This document shows positions 1 to 9,896 of a DNA stretch of 64,000 nt, in pieces. The stretch is from positions 1,935,513 to 1,999,512 of the forward strand of contig NZ_CP072548.1 in assembly GCF_017798005.1 (NCBI RefSeq), written 5' to 3'. The DNA is from Aggregatibacter sp. 2125159857 (lineage in GTDB: Bacteria; Pseudomonadota; Gammaproteobacteria; Enterobacterales; Pasteurellaceae). Position numbers and translations under genes: made by a program. The stretch's first letter is position 1. Every line of letters starts with the position of its first letter. The notes beneath the pieces are model-generated. The model ran no database searches and was not told the origin of the DNA. It worked only from the letters and a program-made list of their open reading frames with translations.

Positions 1-312
1 TACGACATGGCCGATAGCGTCCGTTTCACGGATATTAGCGAGGAATTTGTTACCCAAACCTTCGCCTTTGCTGGCACCGGCCACCAAGCCTGCGATATCC
101 ACAAATTCCATGGTGGTGGGCAATACGCGTTCAGGTTTGACGATTTCTGCTAAGGCGTCTAAACGCGGATCCGGCATTGGCACCACGCCGGTATTTGGCT
201 CGATGGTGCAAAACGGATAGTTTGCCGCTTCAATGCCGGCTTTGGTTAAGGCGTTGAAAAGGGTGGATTTGCCCACATTCGGCAGGCCCACGATACCACA
301 TTTGAATCCCAT
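1..312 (-). CDS. ychF: Redox-regulated ATPase YchF (Obg-like), N-terminal part
   Basis: Cut by the left window edge: 104 codons from the start remain, whereas the family is usually about 363 residues. The P-loop GLPNVGKST is at residues 9-17, the switch region [10 protein letters not shown] at 31-40, and the G3-type motif VDIAGLV at 71-77. These identify the Obg/YchF family, ribosome-associated P-loop NTPases that hydrolyse ATP rather than GTP. The ATG at 312 is preceded on the minus strand by AGGAAAAATT, a suitable ribosome-binding site. It lies downstream of pth in the same direction, the usual pth-ychF order of gamma-proteobacteria. Confidence 0.95.
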   Translation of the reverse strand, partial: MGFKCGIVGLPNVGKSTLFNALTKAGIEAANYPFCTIEPNTGVVPMPDPRLDALAEIVKPERVLPTTMEFVDIAGLVAGASKGEGLGNKFLANIRETDAIGHVV

Positions 313-333
313 AATTTTTCCTTATTGGTGAAG

Positions 334-376
334 AAAAGTGCGGTTGAAATTGACCGTGTTTTTTGACCGCACTTTT
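334..376 (-). terminator. Inverted pair of uptake signals between pth and ychF
   Basis: AAAAGTGCGGT (334-344) and its complement ACCGCACTTTT (366-376) face each other across a 21-base loop, just after the pth stop codon. Paired uptake signals in this arrangement often serve as terminators in Pasteurellaceae. The long loop makes this one a weak example, and ychF may still be co-transcribed with pth. Confidence 0.4.
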
Positions 377-379
377 CGG

Positions 380-964
380 TTAAATTTTAAAACTATTTAG
401 TCGATTAGTGGCTTTGACGATGCCATCTTTGAAAAGCAATTCCACGCAACTTGTCGCTTCATCCAAGGCTTTTTCCAGTGCTTCGCGCTCACTGGGTGAC
501 GGTTTGTTTAACACATAACCTGCTACTAAATCACGGTGTCCCGGGTGACCGATCCCAATGCGCAGACGATAGAAATTGTTGTTATTGCCCAATGCGGCAA
601 CAATGTCTTTTAAGCCGTTGTGTCCGCCATGTCCGCCACCTAATTTCAGTTTAACGCTGCCGGGCGGTAAATCTAACTCATCATGCAGGACTAAAATTTC
701 TTCGGGTTTAATACGATAAAAATTTGCTAATGCGCCTACCGCTTTGCCGCTTAAATTCATAAAGGTTGTCGGCACCAAAAAACGGATTTCTTTGCCGTTC
801 ATCAGCGTTTTTCCCACGTTCCCGAAAAACTTATTTTCCGCATTTAATGTGACATTAAACCGCCGCGCTAAACGATCAATTAACCATTCTCCGGCATTGT
901 GGCGGGTGTCTGCGTATTTATCGCCGGGATTGCCAAGTCCAACAATTAACTTAATTTCTGACAT
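380..964 (-). CDS. pth: Peptidyl-tRNA hydrolase
   Basis: Frees tRNA from peptidyl-tRNAs dropped by the ribosome, in the cytoplasm. 194 residues, the normal length. The N-terminus carries IVGLGNPG (7-14) and the catalytic His22 in TRHNAG; further family motifs are [10 protein letters not shown] and [13 protein letters not shown], then GIGHPG near the end. The reading frame is open 20 codons further upstream, but the start at 964 (MSEIKLIVG) matches the family N-terminus, so the longer form is rejected. It reads toward ychF with a 67-base gap. Confidence 0.97.
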   Translation of the reverse strand: MSEIKLIVGLGNPGDKYADTRHNAGEWLIDRLARRFNVTLNAENKFFGNVGKTLMNGKEIRFLVPTTFMNLSGKAVGALANFYRIKPEEILVLHDELDLPPGSVKLKLGGGHGGHNGLKDIVAALGNNNNFYRLRIGIGHPGHRDLVAGYVLNKPSPSEREALEKALDEATSCVELLFKDGIVKATNRLNSFKI

Positions 965-1159
965 AGTCTGTTTATTTGAATAAAAATAGTGGCGTATTGT
1001 AGCGGAAAGTCGGTTTTTTCTCAATGAAAAGGCGATAAGGTGTAGTGCATAATGGTGCTGCTTTCCTGTGATTTTGGTTTATCCTGCATCTGCTTAAGTA
1101 TTGTGCGATGTAAAGGTTTTGCGTGGTAGCGTGGACCGCTTTAAAATAGAAAGCAAAAG

Positions 1160-1204
1160 GTGTTTATTGCCGGTGCTTTATGCCATTGATGGCCCAATAA
1201 ACAC
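1160..1204. promoter_or_regulatory. Inverted repeat in the pepT leader
   Basis: GTGTTTATTG (1160-1169) and CAATAAACAC (1195-1204) form a perfect 10-base inverted repeat with a 25-base loop, 46 bases before the pepT start. There is no U-run directly after it. It could be an mRNA leader hairpin or a regulator site; the sequence alone does not decide. Confidence 0.35.
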
Positions 1205-1250
1205 ACACCTTGGTTTCTGTTAGTAAAAATAAAAAAGAAGAACATCACGC

Positions 1251-2501
1251 ATGCAAGATTTATTCTCTCAAGAACCTGTATTGGAACGTTTTTTAAATTA
1301 TGTGACGTATGACACCCAATCTAAACCGGGCGCAAAAACTTCGCCGAGTTCTGCCGGTCAACTTGCCCTTGCCAAACACCTGCAACAGGAACTGGTGGCA
1401 TTAGGGTTGCAAGACATTGTGTTGAGTCAACACGGTGTTCTCACGGCATATTTACCGGCTAACGTGGATTCCAATGCACCGACGATTGGCTTTATTTCCC
1501 ATTTAGATACGTCGCCTGATTGCAGTGGCAAAAACGTGCATCCTGAAGTGATTGAAAATTATCGAGGTGGCGATATTGCGTTAGGTGTCGGCGAGGAATT
1601 TCTCAGCCCCGTCCATTATCCTTTCTTACATCAATTCATTGGTAAAACCCTGATTGTGACGGATGGAAATACCTTGTTGGGCGCAGACAATAAAGCCGGA
1701 ATTGCAGAAATTATGACCGCACTTTATCGCCTAAAAACGGAAAATCTCCCTCATGGCAATATTCGAGTAGCCTTCACGCCGGATGAGGAAATCGGGCTGG
1801 GTATGCAATTTTTCCCTTTTGAGGATTTCCCATGCGATTGGACTTATACCATCGACGGTGGCGCCGTGGGGGAATTGGAATATGAAAACTTTAATGCTGC
1901 CTCTGCCAAAGTCACATTTTACGGACGTCATATTCACCCCGGTTCGGCAAAAAATAAACTGATTAACGCCTTAACCATGGCTTGTGAATTTCAGCACGCT
2001 TTTCCACCGGCAGAAACTCCCGAAAACACTGCTCAGCGAGAAGGCTTTTTCCATTTAAATCATTTTTCCGGCGACATTGAAAAAGCAGAACTGCATTATC
2101 TCATTCGCGATTTTGATGGAACAGAATTTGAAAAGCGGAAACAGTTTATTCGTGATTTAGTGGCTCAATTTAATCAGCAAAAACGCCTACTAAAACCGAT
2201 TGAACTGGTGCTGACCAATAGCTATAAAAATATGTACGAAACAGTAAAAAACGTGCCGCAATCTATCGAATTAGCGGATCTTGCCATGAAACACTGCGGA
2301 ATTACGCCAAATCACAAAGTCATTCGCGGCGGTAGCGATGGCGCTTGGTTAGCGGAAAAAGGATTAGCTTGCCCGAATCTTTTCACCGGTGGGTATAACT
2401 TTCACAGTAAGCATGAATTGATTACGCTTGAAGGCATGAAAGATGCGGTGAATGTCATTGTGGCTATCATGACATTGAGCAGAACATGGGAAAAAGTGTA
2501 A
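1251..2501 (+). CDS. pepT: Peptidase T (tripeptide aminopeptidase)
   Basis: Zinc aminopeptidase of family M20B that removes the N-terminal residue from tripeptides in the cytoplasm. 416 residues against about 408 in E. coli. The dinuclear zinc site is complete: His84 and Asp86 in SHLDTSPD, bridging Asp146 in GADNKAG, the catalytic pair Glu179-Glu180 in TPDEEIG, Asp202 in IDGG, and a C-terminal His in the FHSKHE segment. The dimerisation-domain motif HPGSAKNKL is present. It stands alone, in a 286-base gap from divergent pth. In enteric bacteria pepT is induced anaerobically, but no convincing FNR box was seen here. Confidence 0.96.
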   Translation: MQDLFSQEPVLERFLNYVTYDTQSKPGAKTSPSSAGQLALAKHLQQELVALGLQDIVLSQHGVLTAYLPANVDSNAPTIGFISHLDTSPDCSGKNVHPEVIENYRGGDIALGVGEEFLSPVHYPFLHQFIGKTLIVTDGNTLLGADNKAGIAEIMTALYRLKTENLPHGNIRVAFTPDEEIGLGMQFFPFEDFPCDWTYTIDGGAVGELEYENFNAASAKVTFYGRHIHPGSAKNKLINALTMACEFQHAFPPAETPENTAQREGFFHLNHFSGDIEKAELHYLIRDFDGTEFEKRKQFIRDLVAQFNQQKRLLKPIELVLTNSYKNMYETVKNVPQSIELADLAMKHCGITPNHKVIRGGSDGAWLAEKGLACPNLFTGGYNFHSKHELITLEGMKDAVNVIVAIMTLSRTWEKV

Positions 2502-2609
2502 AGGCGCAGGTAAAGCATTCCTTCGCACGCGATGTTTTGTTAGAATAAGGCGTTTTTTTGTACCACAATGTGTGGTGATTATTGTTATTTATTTTAGGAA
2601 TCGTTAAGA

Positions 2610-4094
2610 ATGAATCGGAAATGCGTTAAGCCAAGCCTCTTTTTTCTTGGGATGTTGTCGTACAGCGGCTTGCTTCAGGCCGACACATCAGCAATGGTTG
2701 AATCACAGGTTACGCAAAATTTATCAACGGAACTGGATAAAAATGAAGCAGACTTAGCTACACAACAGTTAGAGCTTGAAAGTGGTTCTGAAGAAATGCG
2801 CCTAGCCGAGGAAAGGCAGCAACAAGTAGAACAAGCGCTAGCAGATCGTATTGGCGAGACTCCGTTGCAATTTAAATCGCTCATTGCAAAAATTTATGCC
2901 GAAAATAATTTCGCCCCACTTTGGACGGATGTTCAGGCGAAGCAACAATTTCTCCATGATTATGCGCTGATGGTTGCCGCAGGAATTTCCAAACGTTCCG
3001 CCGAAGCACTCAATGCAGCGCATCGTATTGCGGGCAATGGTGCATTAATCGAAGATATTTTGTTAACCGATGCGTTTTTAGACTATTTATATTATGCCAA
3101 CAACGTACAACGTTCGGCGCAAAAATGGTTGTATTCAGAAAATAGTTATAAAGCCGGTAAACCCGATGAAAATCAAATTGCTGCGTGGTTAAGTGCGGTC
3201 AAAAATAACGATCATTTGGCATTTGTTAAAAACCTCTCCAGTGATAATCCTTTGTTTCAACAGACATTGGATCGCGTGAAGGCGCTCATTGCAAAAGGGG
3301 TAGAAAAAAATAAAACAACCGAATTACACCGTTTCGCAATCAATGCGCAACGTTTAAGAATTCTGCCGGCATTTGAAAATGGGATCTTTGTTAATATTCC
3401 AAGTTATCAGCTCACGTATTATCGTAACGGCGAAGCGGTATTAACCTCTCGCGTGATTGTGGGGAAACCCGAGCGTAAAACGCCGGTCATGTTTAGCCGT
3501 TTAAGCAATGTGGTTGTCAACCCACCATGGAATGCGCCAACGCGTTTAATTAACGAGGATATTATTCCAAAAGTACGAAAAGATCCGAGCTACATTTATC
3601 GTAATGGTTATACGATTATTGATAGCAAAGGCAATACCATCGATCCTTACACAATTGATTGGGAAAATATGACAGCGAATAAATTCCCATATCATTTACG
3701 TCAAGCACCAAGCGACAACAGTGCGTTGGGGAACTACAAATTTAATATGCCAAGTTCTGATGCCATTTATTTGCATGACACGCCAAAACGTAATTTATTT
3801 GCCAATAAAAAACGGGATTTAAGTTCCGGCTGCGTGCGTGTTGAGAAGTCCGATCAGTTGGCAACTATTTTATTGAAAGAAGCCGGTTGGAGCGATGAAC
3901 GAAAACAAAATGTGCTGAAAAGCCGAAAAACAACATCTGCCAGCATCAAATCTGACAATCCGGTGTTTTTATATTACGTCACCGCCTGGGTTGATAAAGA
4001 CCAAGTGCATACGTTGCCAGATATTTACGGTTATGACAAAGCGGCAAATTTAAGTTATATTGACTGGAACGTGTTAAAACACTATGTTCAGTAA
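2610..4094 (+). CDS. L,D-transpeptidase of the LdtD/YcbB family
   Basis: Predicted periplasmic enzyme forming 3-3 cross-links in peptidoglycan. An N-terminal signal peptide ends near residue 24 (LLQA/D). Residues about 40-83 are charged and likely helical. The YkuD catalytic domain covers roughly 260-440, with His389 (LHD) and the catalytic Cys408 in SSGCVRVE, 19 residues apart as in the family. At 494 residues it is shorter than E. coli LdtD (about 615) and lacks an obvious peptidoglycan-binding repeat. It is followed by mepK and gloC in the E. coli ycbB-ycbK-ycbL order, which supports the LdtD assignment. Confidence 0.88.
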   Translation: MNRKCVKPSLFFLGMLSYSGLLQADTSAMVESQVTQNLSTELDKNEADLATQQLELESGSEEMRLAEERQQQVEQALADRIGETPLQFKSLIAKIYAENNFAPLWTDVQAKQQFLHDYALMVAAGISKRSAEALNAAHRIAGNGALIEDILLTDAFLDYLYYANNVQRSAQKWLYSENSYKAGKPDENQIAAWLSAVKNNDHLAFVKNLSSDNPLFQQTLDRVKALIAKGVEKNKTTELHRFAINAQRLRILPAFENGIFVNIPSYQLTYYRNGEAVLTSRVIVGKPERKTPVMFSRLSNVVVNPPWNAPTRLINEDIIPKVRKDPSYIYRNGYTIIDSKGNTIDPYTIDWENMTANKFPYHLRQAPSDNSALGNYKFNMPSSDAIYLHDTPKRNLFANKKRDLSSGCVRVEKSDQLATILLKEAGWSDERKQNVLKSRKTTSASIKSDNPVFLYYVTAWVDKDQVHTLPDIYGYDKAANLSYIDWNVLKHYVQ

Positions 4095-4163
4095 TCTTTT
4101 GTCGAACTAACACAGACGATCATAGTCAAATGGTAAAATGTTGAACAAAGGTAGGAAGAAAAA

Positions 4164-4724
4164 ATGAATCATATCAACCACGGTCGCCGTAAATGGTTAT
4201 CTTTAGGCGGCATTGTGCTAGGTGCAACGCTATTACCAAATACCGTTTTGGCTGCCGTTTCCACACCTAAACCACGGATATTGAATTTCCGTAATATCAA
4301 TACCGGCGAAAAATTAGGTGCCGAATTTGCACTTGGTCGTGGTTTTAGCACCAATACATTGCGACTGCTCGATCACTTCTTGCGTGATAAACGAACCAAT
4401 CAGGTGCATAAAATGGATCCGCAGTTGTTTACAAAATTCTACCGCGTTCAACAACAGTTAGGATTACGTAATACGGAAATTCAAATTATTTGTGGCTATC
4501 GCTCTGCCGCCAGTAATGCGGCAATGCATCGTCGTAGTCATGGCGTGGCAAGCAATAGTTATCACATTCGTGGTCAGGCGATTGATTTTCGTATTGATGG
4601 CGTGCCACTGGCAACACTACGTGATTCCGTACAATCGCTCCAAAATGGAGGCGTTGGGTATTATCCGCGCAGTAATTTTATTCACATGGATACCGGCCCG
4701 GTTCGTACATGGAATGGTAGCTAG
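4164..4724 (+). CDS. mepK: Murein DD-endopeptidase MepK (YcbK, DUF882)
   Basis: Predicted zinc peptidase that cleaves peptide cross-links, including the 3-3 links made by LdtD, in the periplasm. The N-terminus has a twin-arginine signal (Arg8-Arg9, then KWLSLGG and a hydrophobic stretch ending near residue 30, VLA/A), so export by Tat in folded form is likely. The zinc site of the M15-like fold is complete: His134 and Asp141 in HIRGQAIDFR, and His174 in FIHMD; these match the known MepK ligands within one position. 186 residues, close to E. coli (182). It lies 69 bases after the L,D-transpeptidase, probably in one operon. Confidence 0.93.
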   Translation: MNHINHGRRKWLSLGGIVLGATLLPNTVLAAVSTPKPRILNFRNINTGEKLGAEFALGRGFSTNTLRLLDHFLRDKRTNQVHKMDPQLFTKFYRVQQQLGLRNTEIQIICGYRSAASNAAMHRRSHGVASNSYHIRGQAIDFRIDGVPLATLRDSVQSLQNGGVGYYPRSNFIHMDTGPVRTWNGS

Positions 4725-4742
4725 TCAAAACAACACAATTTT

Positions 4743-4768
4743 AAACCGCACTTTGTTGCGGTTTTTTT
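4743..4768 (+). terminator. Rho-independent terminator after mepK
   Basis: AAACCGCA (4743-4750) pairs with TGCGGTTT (4757-4764) over a 6-base loop, followed by a run of T. The stem contains an uptake signal in minus orientation (4745-4753). It should end the ldtD-like/mepK transcript before gloC. Confidence 0.75.
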
Positions 4769-4789
4769 GTTCAAATCACAGGAAAAACA

Positions 4790-5428
4790 ATGAATATTGA
4801 AATTATTCCGGTCACGGCATTTCAGCAAAACTGCTCGTTAATTTGGGATGAAAATAAAAATGCCGCCATTATCGATCCGGGTGGCGAAGCTGATAAACTG
4901 ATTAAGCGCATTGAAGCATTGGAATTAAATTTACAGGCAATTTTGCTGACACACGGTCATTTGGATCATGTGGGTGCGGCAGAAAAAGTCAAACAACATT
5001 TCAACGTGCTAATTTTAGGGTCAAATTCAAAAGATGAATATTGGTTTAAAAGCTTGCCACAACAATCGGAAAAATTCGGTCTTTTATTTGATGTCGCCGC
5101 TTTTGAACCGGATCGTTGGTTGGATCAGGAAGGTGAAGTGTTGACGATAGGTGATTTTGCTTTTGAAGTGTTACATTTACCCGGCCATACGCCAGGTCAT
5201 ATTGGTTTTATTGAGCACCAAAAACGTATCGCATTTACCGGTGATGTACTCTTTAAAAGCGGTATTGGGCGGACGGATTTTCCGGGAGGAAGTTACGAGG
5301 ACATCATTACGTCCATTCGTGAAAAATTGTATCCTTTAGGCGATGATATGATTATTGTCGCCGGTCATGGCCCTTACACCACGATTGGCGAGGAAAAGAA
5401 AACCAATCCTTATGTCAACATAAAGTAA
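4790..5428 (+). CDS. gloC: Hydroxyacylglutathione hydrolase GloC (YcbL), type II glyoxalase
   Basis: Metallo-beta-lactamase fold enzyme hydrolysing S-D-lactoylglutathione, the last step of methylglyoxal detoxification, in the cytoplasm. The metal site is intact: His55, His57, Asp59, His60 in THGHLDH; a further His in LPGHTPGH; Asp in FTGDVLF; and the final His in AGHGPYTT. 212 residues, the short YcbL form without the extra C-terminal glutathione-binding domain seen in the second glyoxalase of the window (gloB at 10613). It is followed by proC after 12 bases, probably co-transcribed. Confidence 0.9.
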   Translation: MNIEIIPVTAFQQNCSLIWDENKNAAIIDPGGEADKLIKRIEALELNLQAILLTHGHLDHVGAAEKVKQHFNVLILGSNSKDEYWFKSLPQQSEKFGLLFDVAAFEPDRWLDQEGEVLTIGDFAFEVLHLPGHTPGHIGFIEHQKRIAFTGDVLFKSGIGRTDFPGGSYEDIITSIREKLYPLGDDMIIVAGHGPYTTIGEEKKTNPYVNIK

Positions 5429-5440
5429 CGAGAAATAGCT

Positions 5441-6256
5441 ATGCAACATAAACTTATCGCCTTTATCGGTGGCGGCAATATGGCACAAGCCATCGTGTTC
5501 GGCTTATTAAAACAAGCTTATCCTGCCGATAAAATTATTGTGTGCGATCCCAATGAAGAAAAACGTGATTTATTTGCGCAAAAAGGCGTACGCACCTCAA
5601 CGGATAATGTCGCCTCCGTCGCGCAAGCAGAGGTCGTATTGTTGGCCGTAAAACCGCAGGTATTAGCCGAAGTGTGTTCCCCTTTAAGTTCGGTGGATTT
5701 TTCTGATAAATTACTCATTTCCATTGCTGCCGGCATTTCCGTGAAAAGATTGACCGCGCTTTTGCCGACTGCACAATCTACTGTGCGAGTGATGCCAAAT
5801 ACGCCAGCCTTAGTGGGCGAGGGAATGGCTGGATTATTTGCAGCAAAAAACACCTCAGAAAACGACCGCACTTTTGCGCAGGATTTGTTGTCTGCCGTAG
5901 GCAAAACCCTTTGGGTGGCGTCGGAAGATCATATGCATGCGGTTACAGCCGCGTCTGGCAGTAGCCCGGCGTATTTCTTCCAATTTTTAGAAGCCATGCA
6001 ACAAGGCCTAATTGACATGGGATTGTCTGCATACAATGCCCGTGAATTGGTTCAGCAAGCGATGTTAGGTTCAGCCAAAATGGTTGTGGAAAATCCGCAG
6101 GTGGATTTAGCAACATTGCGCCAAAATGTGACCTCCAAAGGCGGCACAACGGCGGCGGCGCTGAATGTATTTAATCAACATCAATTTAATGACGTCGTGC
6201 AACAAGCCATGCAAGCTTGTGTGGCACGTTCAAAAGAAATGGAAACGTTATTTTAA
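5441..6256 (+). CDS. proC: Pyrroline-5-carboxylate reductase
   Basis: Final step of proline synthesis: reduces pyrroline-5-carboxylate with NAD(P)H. The Rossmann motif [11 protein letters not shown] begins at residue 8. The C-terminal helical dimerisation domain carries the family signature around SGSSPAYFF and [10 protein letters not shown]. 271 residues, normal length. The stop TAA (6254-6256) overlaps the ATG of the next gene as TAATG, so the transporter downstream is translationally coupled to it. This proC-transporter-xerD order is also my recollection of the H. influenzae chromosome. Confidence 0.96.
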   Translation: MQHKLIAFIGGGNMAQAIVFGLLKQAYPADKIIVCDPNEEKRDLFAQKGVRTSTDNVASVAQAEVVLLAVKPQVLAEVCSPLSSVDFSDKLLISIAAGISVKRLTALLPTAQSTVRVMPNTPALVGEGMAGLFAAKNTSENDRTFAQDLLSAVGKTLWVASEDHMHAVTAASGSSPAYFFQFLEAMQQGLIDMGLSAYNARELVQQAMLGSAKMVVENPQVDLATLRQNVTSKGGTTAAALNVFNQHQFNDVVQQAMQACVARSKEMETLF

Positions 6257-7416
6257 TGCTTGTTCGTCCTTTTACTTGGCTCGCTTTGAGCTTTTTCGGG
6301 TATTACTGCGCGTATGGCGTTTTTATCCCCTTTTTCCCTGTTTGGTTGAAGTCGCAACATTATGGTGAAGAGCTGATCGGCATGGTGTTGGCAAGTGCTT
6401 ATGTCTTTCGCTTTGTCGGCGGTTTGTTGTTTTCCGGTTTAATTAAACGCGCTTCACAGTTGATCAATTCTTTGCGTGTATTGGCGCTTGCCAGTGCATT
6501 GATTATGGCCGGTTTAAGTGTTGTTGCGGAGAATTTTTGGTTGCTATTTTCTGCTATTGGCTTATTTGCGATGGTCAATGCGGCAGGTATGCCGATTACG
6601 GATTCCTTAGCTACCACTTGGCAGCGGCAAATTCAGTTGGATTACGGTAAGGCTCGGCTCATTGGATCCCTTGCCTTTGTGGTTGGCGTAACCTTATTTG
6701 GCAATGTGATTGGCTTTTTCGGCGAGCAAAATATTGTCTGGATTTTGACCGCACTTTTATTAGTGTATTCGGTGATGCAGTGCGTGACACCGACGATTCC
6801 CCCGCAAGATGAATCTTCGGAAGAGTCCGGCACCGATGTGGGGTATTGGGCTTTATTAAAAAACAACACAACCTTGCGGGTTTTGTTGGCGTCCTCTTTA
6901 ATTCAGGGATCACATGCCGCCTATTATGTTTATAGTGTATTGTATTGGACCAGTCTGGGGATTTCCGTCTCGCAGACCAGCTTGCTATGGGGCTTAGGTG
7001 TGATTGCCGAAATTTTGCTGTTTTTCTTTTCTCGCCGTTTACTGCAAAACTGGAAGGTCAGTACCCTTTTTCATTTGGCGACCTTGGCGTGCATTGTGCG
7101 CTGGGCGGGGCTTGCTGCGACAAGTGAGATTTGGCTCATCGGGCTTTTGCAATTACTTCACAGTCTAACGTATGCTGTGGCGCATTACGGCATGGTGCGC
7201 TATATCACTACGCAACCGCAGTCGCATATTTCCAAACTACAAGCGTTGTATAACGGCATATCAAACAGCGCGATGGTGGCGATTTTGACCGCGCTTAGCG
7301 GCTTGATTTACCCGTATTCAGCATCAATGACGTTTGTCTTAATGGCGATCATTGCGGCGTTGGCGTTCGTGGTGACGCCACGTAAAGTCGAAGCCTTTTT
7401 ACTTCATCGGGGCTAA
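6256..7416 (+). CDS. MFS transporter of the HcaT / 3-phenylpropionate transporter type
   Basis: Inner-membrane secondary transporter, 386 residues, with about 12 hydrophobic segments. The first segment ([19 protein letters not shown]) and the following PVWL are typical of the MFS_1-like/HcaT group. The reading frame opens earlier at 6217, inside proC, but the ATG at 6256 overlaps the proC stop by one base and gives the expected N-terminus. The stop is two bases before the xerD start. The substrate is unknown; the E. coli relative is named for 3-phenylpropionate, but there is no aromatic degradation gene here, so that name should not be carried over literally. Confidence 0.8.
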   Translation: MLVRPFTWLALSFFGYYCAYGVFIPFFPVWLKSQHYGEELIGMVLASAYVFRFVGGLLFSGLIKRASQLINSLRVLALASALIMAGLSVVAENFWLLFSAIGLFAMVNAAGMPITDSLATTWQRQIQLDYGKARLIGSLAFVVGVTLFGNVIGFFGEQNIVWILTALLLVYSVMQCVTPTIPPQDESSEESGTDVGYWALLKNNTTLRVLLASSLIQGSHAAYYVYSVLYWTSLGISVSQTSLLWGLGVIAEILLFFFSRRLLQNWKVSTLFHLATLACIVRWAGLAATSEIWLIGLLQLLHSLTYAVAHYGMVRYITTQPQSHISKLQALYNGISNSAMVAILTALSGLIYPYSASMTFVLMAIIAALAFVVTPRKVEAFLLHRG

Positions 7417-7418
7417 AC

Positions 7419-8312
7419 ATGAATGATCTGACCTTGCTCGATTTATTTCTAAATGAATTATGGATAGGCAAAGGCTTGTCGCCGAATACCGTGCAATCTT
7501 ATCGTTTGGATCTCACCGCACTTTGCGATTGGCTTAGTGAACGCAAGTTGTCGTTGCTTGGTTTGGATTCTGTCGATCTTCAAACGTTTCTCGGTGAGCG
7601 GGTAGAGCAAGGGTATAAAGCCACCAGCACGGCGCGATTATTGAGTGCCATTCGAAAGCTTTTCCAATATTTGTATCAAGAAAAATACCGCACCGACGAT
7701 CCAAGTGCGGTGTTAAGTTCGCCTAAATTACCCAGCCGTTTGCCGAAGTATTTAACCGAACAGCAAGTCACGGATTTGCTCAATGTGCAAAGTTTAGATC
7801 AGCCGATTGAACTACGCGATAAGGCGATGTTGGAGCTATTGTATGCCACCGGATTGCGGGTGACGGAATTGGTTTCACTGCATACCGATAGCATTAGTTT
7901 GAATCAAGGCGTGGTGCGGGTCATCGGCAAAGGCAATAAAGAACGTATTGTGCCGATGGGAGAGGAGGCCACCCATTGGGTGAAGCAATTTATGCTGTTT
8001 GCCCGACCGATTTTATTGGATGGACAAAGTTCCGACGTGCTATTTCCTAGCCGCCGCGGTACGCAAATGACACGGCAGACTTTTTGGCATCGGATCAAGC
8101 ATTATGCGGTGCTGGCGGAAATTGACAGCGATATGTTGTCCCCTCACGTTTTGCGCCATGCCTTTGCCACGCATTTGGTGAATCACGGGGCGGATTTGCG
8201 CGTGGTGCAAATGTTGTTAGGACACAGCAATTTATCCACGACACAAATTTATACCCATGTGGCGAAAGAACGCTTGAAACGTTTGCACGAACGCTATCAT
8301 CCACGTGGTTAA
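7419..8312 (+). CDS. xerD: Site-specific tyrosine recombinase XerD
   Basis: Acts with XerC at dif to resolve chromosome dimers, under FtsK control. The catalytic set is complete: Arg147 (TGLRVTEL), Lys171 (IGKGNKER), His243 and Arg246 (SPHVLRHAF), His269 (LLGHS) and nucleophile Tyr278 (TQIYTH), each one residue lower than in E. coli XerD. 297 residues. The N-terminal SAM-like core-binding domain covers about 1-85. It is XerD rather than XerC by length and by the HVLRHAFATHLVNHGADL pattern. It starts two bases after the MFS gene, so the three genes proC-MFS-xerD form a tight unit. Confidence 0.94.
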   Translation: MNDLTLLDLFLNELWIGKGLSPNTVQSYRLDLTALCDWLSERKLSLLGLDSVDLQTFLGERVEQGYKATSTARLLSAIRKLFQYLYQEKYRTDDPSAVLSSPKLPSRLPKYLTEQQVTDLLNVQSLDQPIELRDKAMLELLYATGLRVTELVSLHTDSISLNQGVVRVIGKGNKERIVPMGEEATHWVKQFMLFARPILLDGQSSDVLFPSRRGTQMTRQTFWHRIKHYAVLAEIDSDMLSPHVLRHAFATHLVNHGADLRVVQMLLGHSNLSTTQIYTHVAKERLKRLHERYHPRG

Positions 8313-8371
8313 TTTTGTATAGATAAATCGAGTGTTTTTTAATCGATTATGCGCTTTTATCGTGCATTTCC

Positions 8372-8400
8372 TCGACTGAAAGCCTTTGTCTCGTTATAAT
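8372..8400 (+). promoter_or_regulatory. Predicted sigma-70 promoter of tig
   Basis: -35 TCGACT (8372-8377) and -10 TATAAT (8395-8400) with a 17-base spacer; the -35 fits four of six consensus bases. It lies in the 164-base gap between xerD and tig, about 75 bases before the tig start. Confidence 0.6.
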
Positions 8401-8476
8401 TCATTGTCTTATTTTCTATTAATAACGTGTTCGGTGTGAGCATTCGCCGAGTGCATCAATTTGAGGTAACATCATA

Positions 8477-9775
8477 ATGTCATTAAATATTGAAACGACT
8501 CAAGGTTTAGAGCGTCGTGTAACCATCACCGTTCCGGCTGAAACTGTTGTTCAGGCTATCCGCGAAGAATTAAAACGCGTTGCTAAAAATGCGCGTATTG
8601 ACGGCTTCCGTAAAGGTAAAGTCCCGCCACACATTATTGAAAAACGTTTCGGCGCTTCTGTTCGTCAAGATATTTTAGGCGATTTATTACAAAACCATTT
8701 TTTCCAAGCGGTTATCGAAAATAAAATCAATCTCGCAGGTCGCCCAAGTTTCACCGTTGAACAATTTGAAGACGGTAAAGACTTAAAATTCAGCGCAACC
8801 TTTGAAGTGTATCCTGAAGTTGAATTAAAAGGTTTGGAAAATATCAAAGTAGAAAAACCGGTTGTTGAAATCTCTGAAGCCGATATTGACAAGATGGTTG
8901 AAGTGCTACGCAAACAACAAGCCACTTGGACAGAAAGTCAAGACGCAGCGAAAGCTGAAGATCGCGTAACGATTGACTTCGTGGGTTCTGTTGACGGCGA
9001 AGAATTTGAAGGCGGCAAAGCATCCGATTTCGTTTTATTCATGGGTCAAGGTCGTATGATTCCAGGCTTTGAAGAGGGCATCGTTGGCCACAAAGCCGGT
9101 GACAAATTCACTATTGATGTCACTTTCCCGGCAGAATACCACGCTGAAAACTTAAAAGGTAAAGCAGCGAAATTTGATATTACGTTGAAGAAAGTTGAAG
9201 TGATGGTATTACCGGAATTAACCGATGAGTTTGTTGCGAAATTTGGTCCGAACACCAAATCTGTTGCAGATTTACGCAATGAGATTCGTAAAAATATGCA
9301 ACGTGAGTTGAAAAATGCGTTAGTGACTCGCGTGAAAACCCAAGTCATTGACGGTTTAGTAGAGCAAAATCAAATTGATGTACCAAGTTCTGCGGTTGAG
9401 CACGAAATTGACGTATTGCGTCAACAAGCGGCACAACGCTTTGGCGGTAATGCACAACAAGCAGCACAATTACCACGCGAATTGTTTGAAGAACAAGCTA
9501 AACGTCGTGTGTTAGTAGGCTTATTACTTTCCCAAGTGATTGCTTCAAACGAATTAAAAGCAGATGAAGAACGTGTGAAAGCCATGATTGAGGATATTGC
9601 ATCGGCTTACGAACAACCGGCAGACGTGGTTGAATACTACAGCAAAAACAACGAATTAATGAATAATATTCGTAATGTCGTATTAGAAGAACAAGCTGTT
9701 GAGGCGGTGTTAGCGAAAGCGCAAGTCACTGAAAAAGCGGCAACCTTCGATGAGATCATGAATCCACAAGCTTAA
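8477..9775 (+). CDS. tig: Trigger factor
   Basis: Ribosome-bound chaperone with prolyl isomerase activity that meets nascent chains at the exit tunnel. The ribosome-docking signature GFRKGKVP is at residues 43-50. The FKBP-type isomerase domain is about 150-245, including [17 protein letters not shown] and PGFEEGI, and the C-terminal helical chaperone domain follows. 432 residues, exactly the usual length. In many gamma-proteobacteria tig is followed by clpP-clpX; here it is followed by a terminator and a convergent gene, as in Haemophilus. Confidence 0.97.
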   Translation: MSLNIETTQGLERRVTITVPAETVVQAIREELKRVAKNARIDGFRKGKVPPHIIEKRFGASVRQDILGDLLQNHFFQAVIENKINLAGRPSFTVEQFEDGKDLKFSATFEVYPEVELKGLENIKVEKPVVEISEADIDKMVEVLRKQQATWTESQDAAKAEDRVTIDFVGSVDGEEFEGGKASDFVLFMGQGRMIPGFEEGIVGHKAGDKFTIDVTFPAEYHAENLKGKAAKFDITLKKVEVMVLPELTDEFVAKFGPNTKSVADLRNEIRKNMQRELKNALVTRVKTQVIDGLVEQNQIDVPSSAVEHEIDVLRQQAAQRFGGNAQQAAQLPRELFEEQAKRRVLVGLLLSQVIASNELKADEERVKAMIEDIASAYEQPADVVEYYSKNNELMNNIRNVVLEEQAVEAVLAKAQVTEKAATFDEIMNPQA

Positions 9776-9848
9776 TGATTTTCCGCAAAGTGCGGTCAAT
9801 TTTTTAAGTCTTTTCGCCAAGAAGGAAATTTTCCTACGGCATAATTTA

Positions 9849-9887
9849 AACGGTCAGAAATGAATGTATTTCTGACCGTTATTTTTT
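9849..9887. terminator. Strong terminator between tig and the convergent methyltransferase gene
   Basis: A perfect 13-base stem, AACGGTCAGAAAT (9849-9861) with ATTTCTGACCGTT (9868-9880), a 6-base loop and T6 at 9882-9887. It ends tig on the plus strand. The A-run before the stem is short, so it is a weaker terminator for the minus-strand gene that ends at 9897. Confidence 0.85.
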
Positions 9888-9896
9888 CTCCGAAGA

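Noticed and set aside
1186..1199. TTGATGGCCCAATA as an FNR box upstream of pepT
   Set aside because: Only the left half fits TTGAT-N4-ATCAA; the right half matches a single base.
5518..5904. A 128-residue antisense open frame inside proC
   Set aside because: It is a shadow of proC, with no recognisable domain or ribosome-binding site; the sense frame is a complete conserved enzyme.
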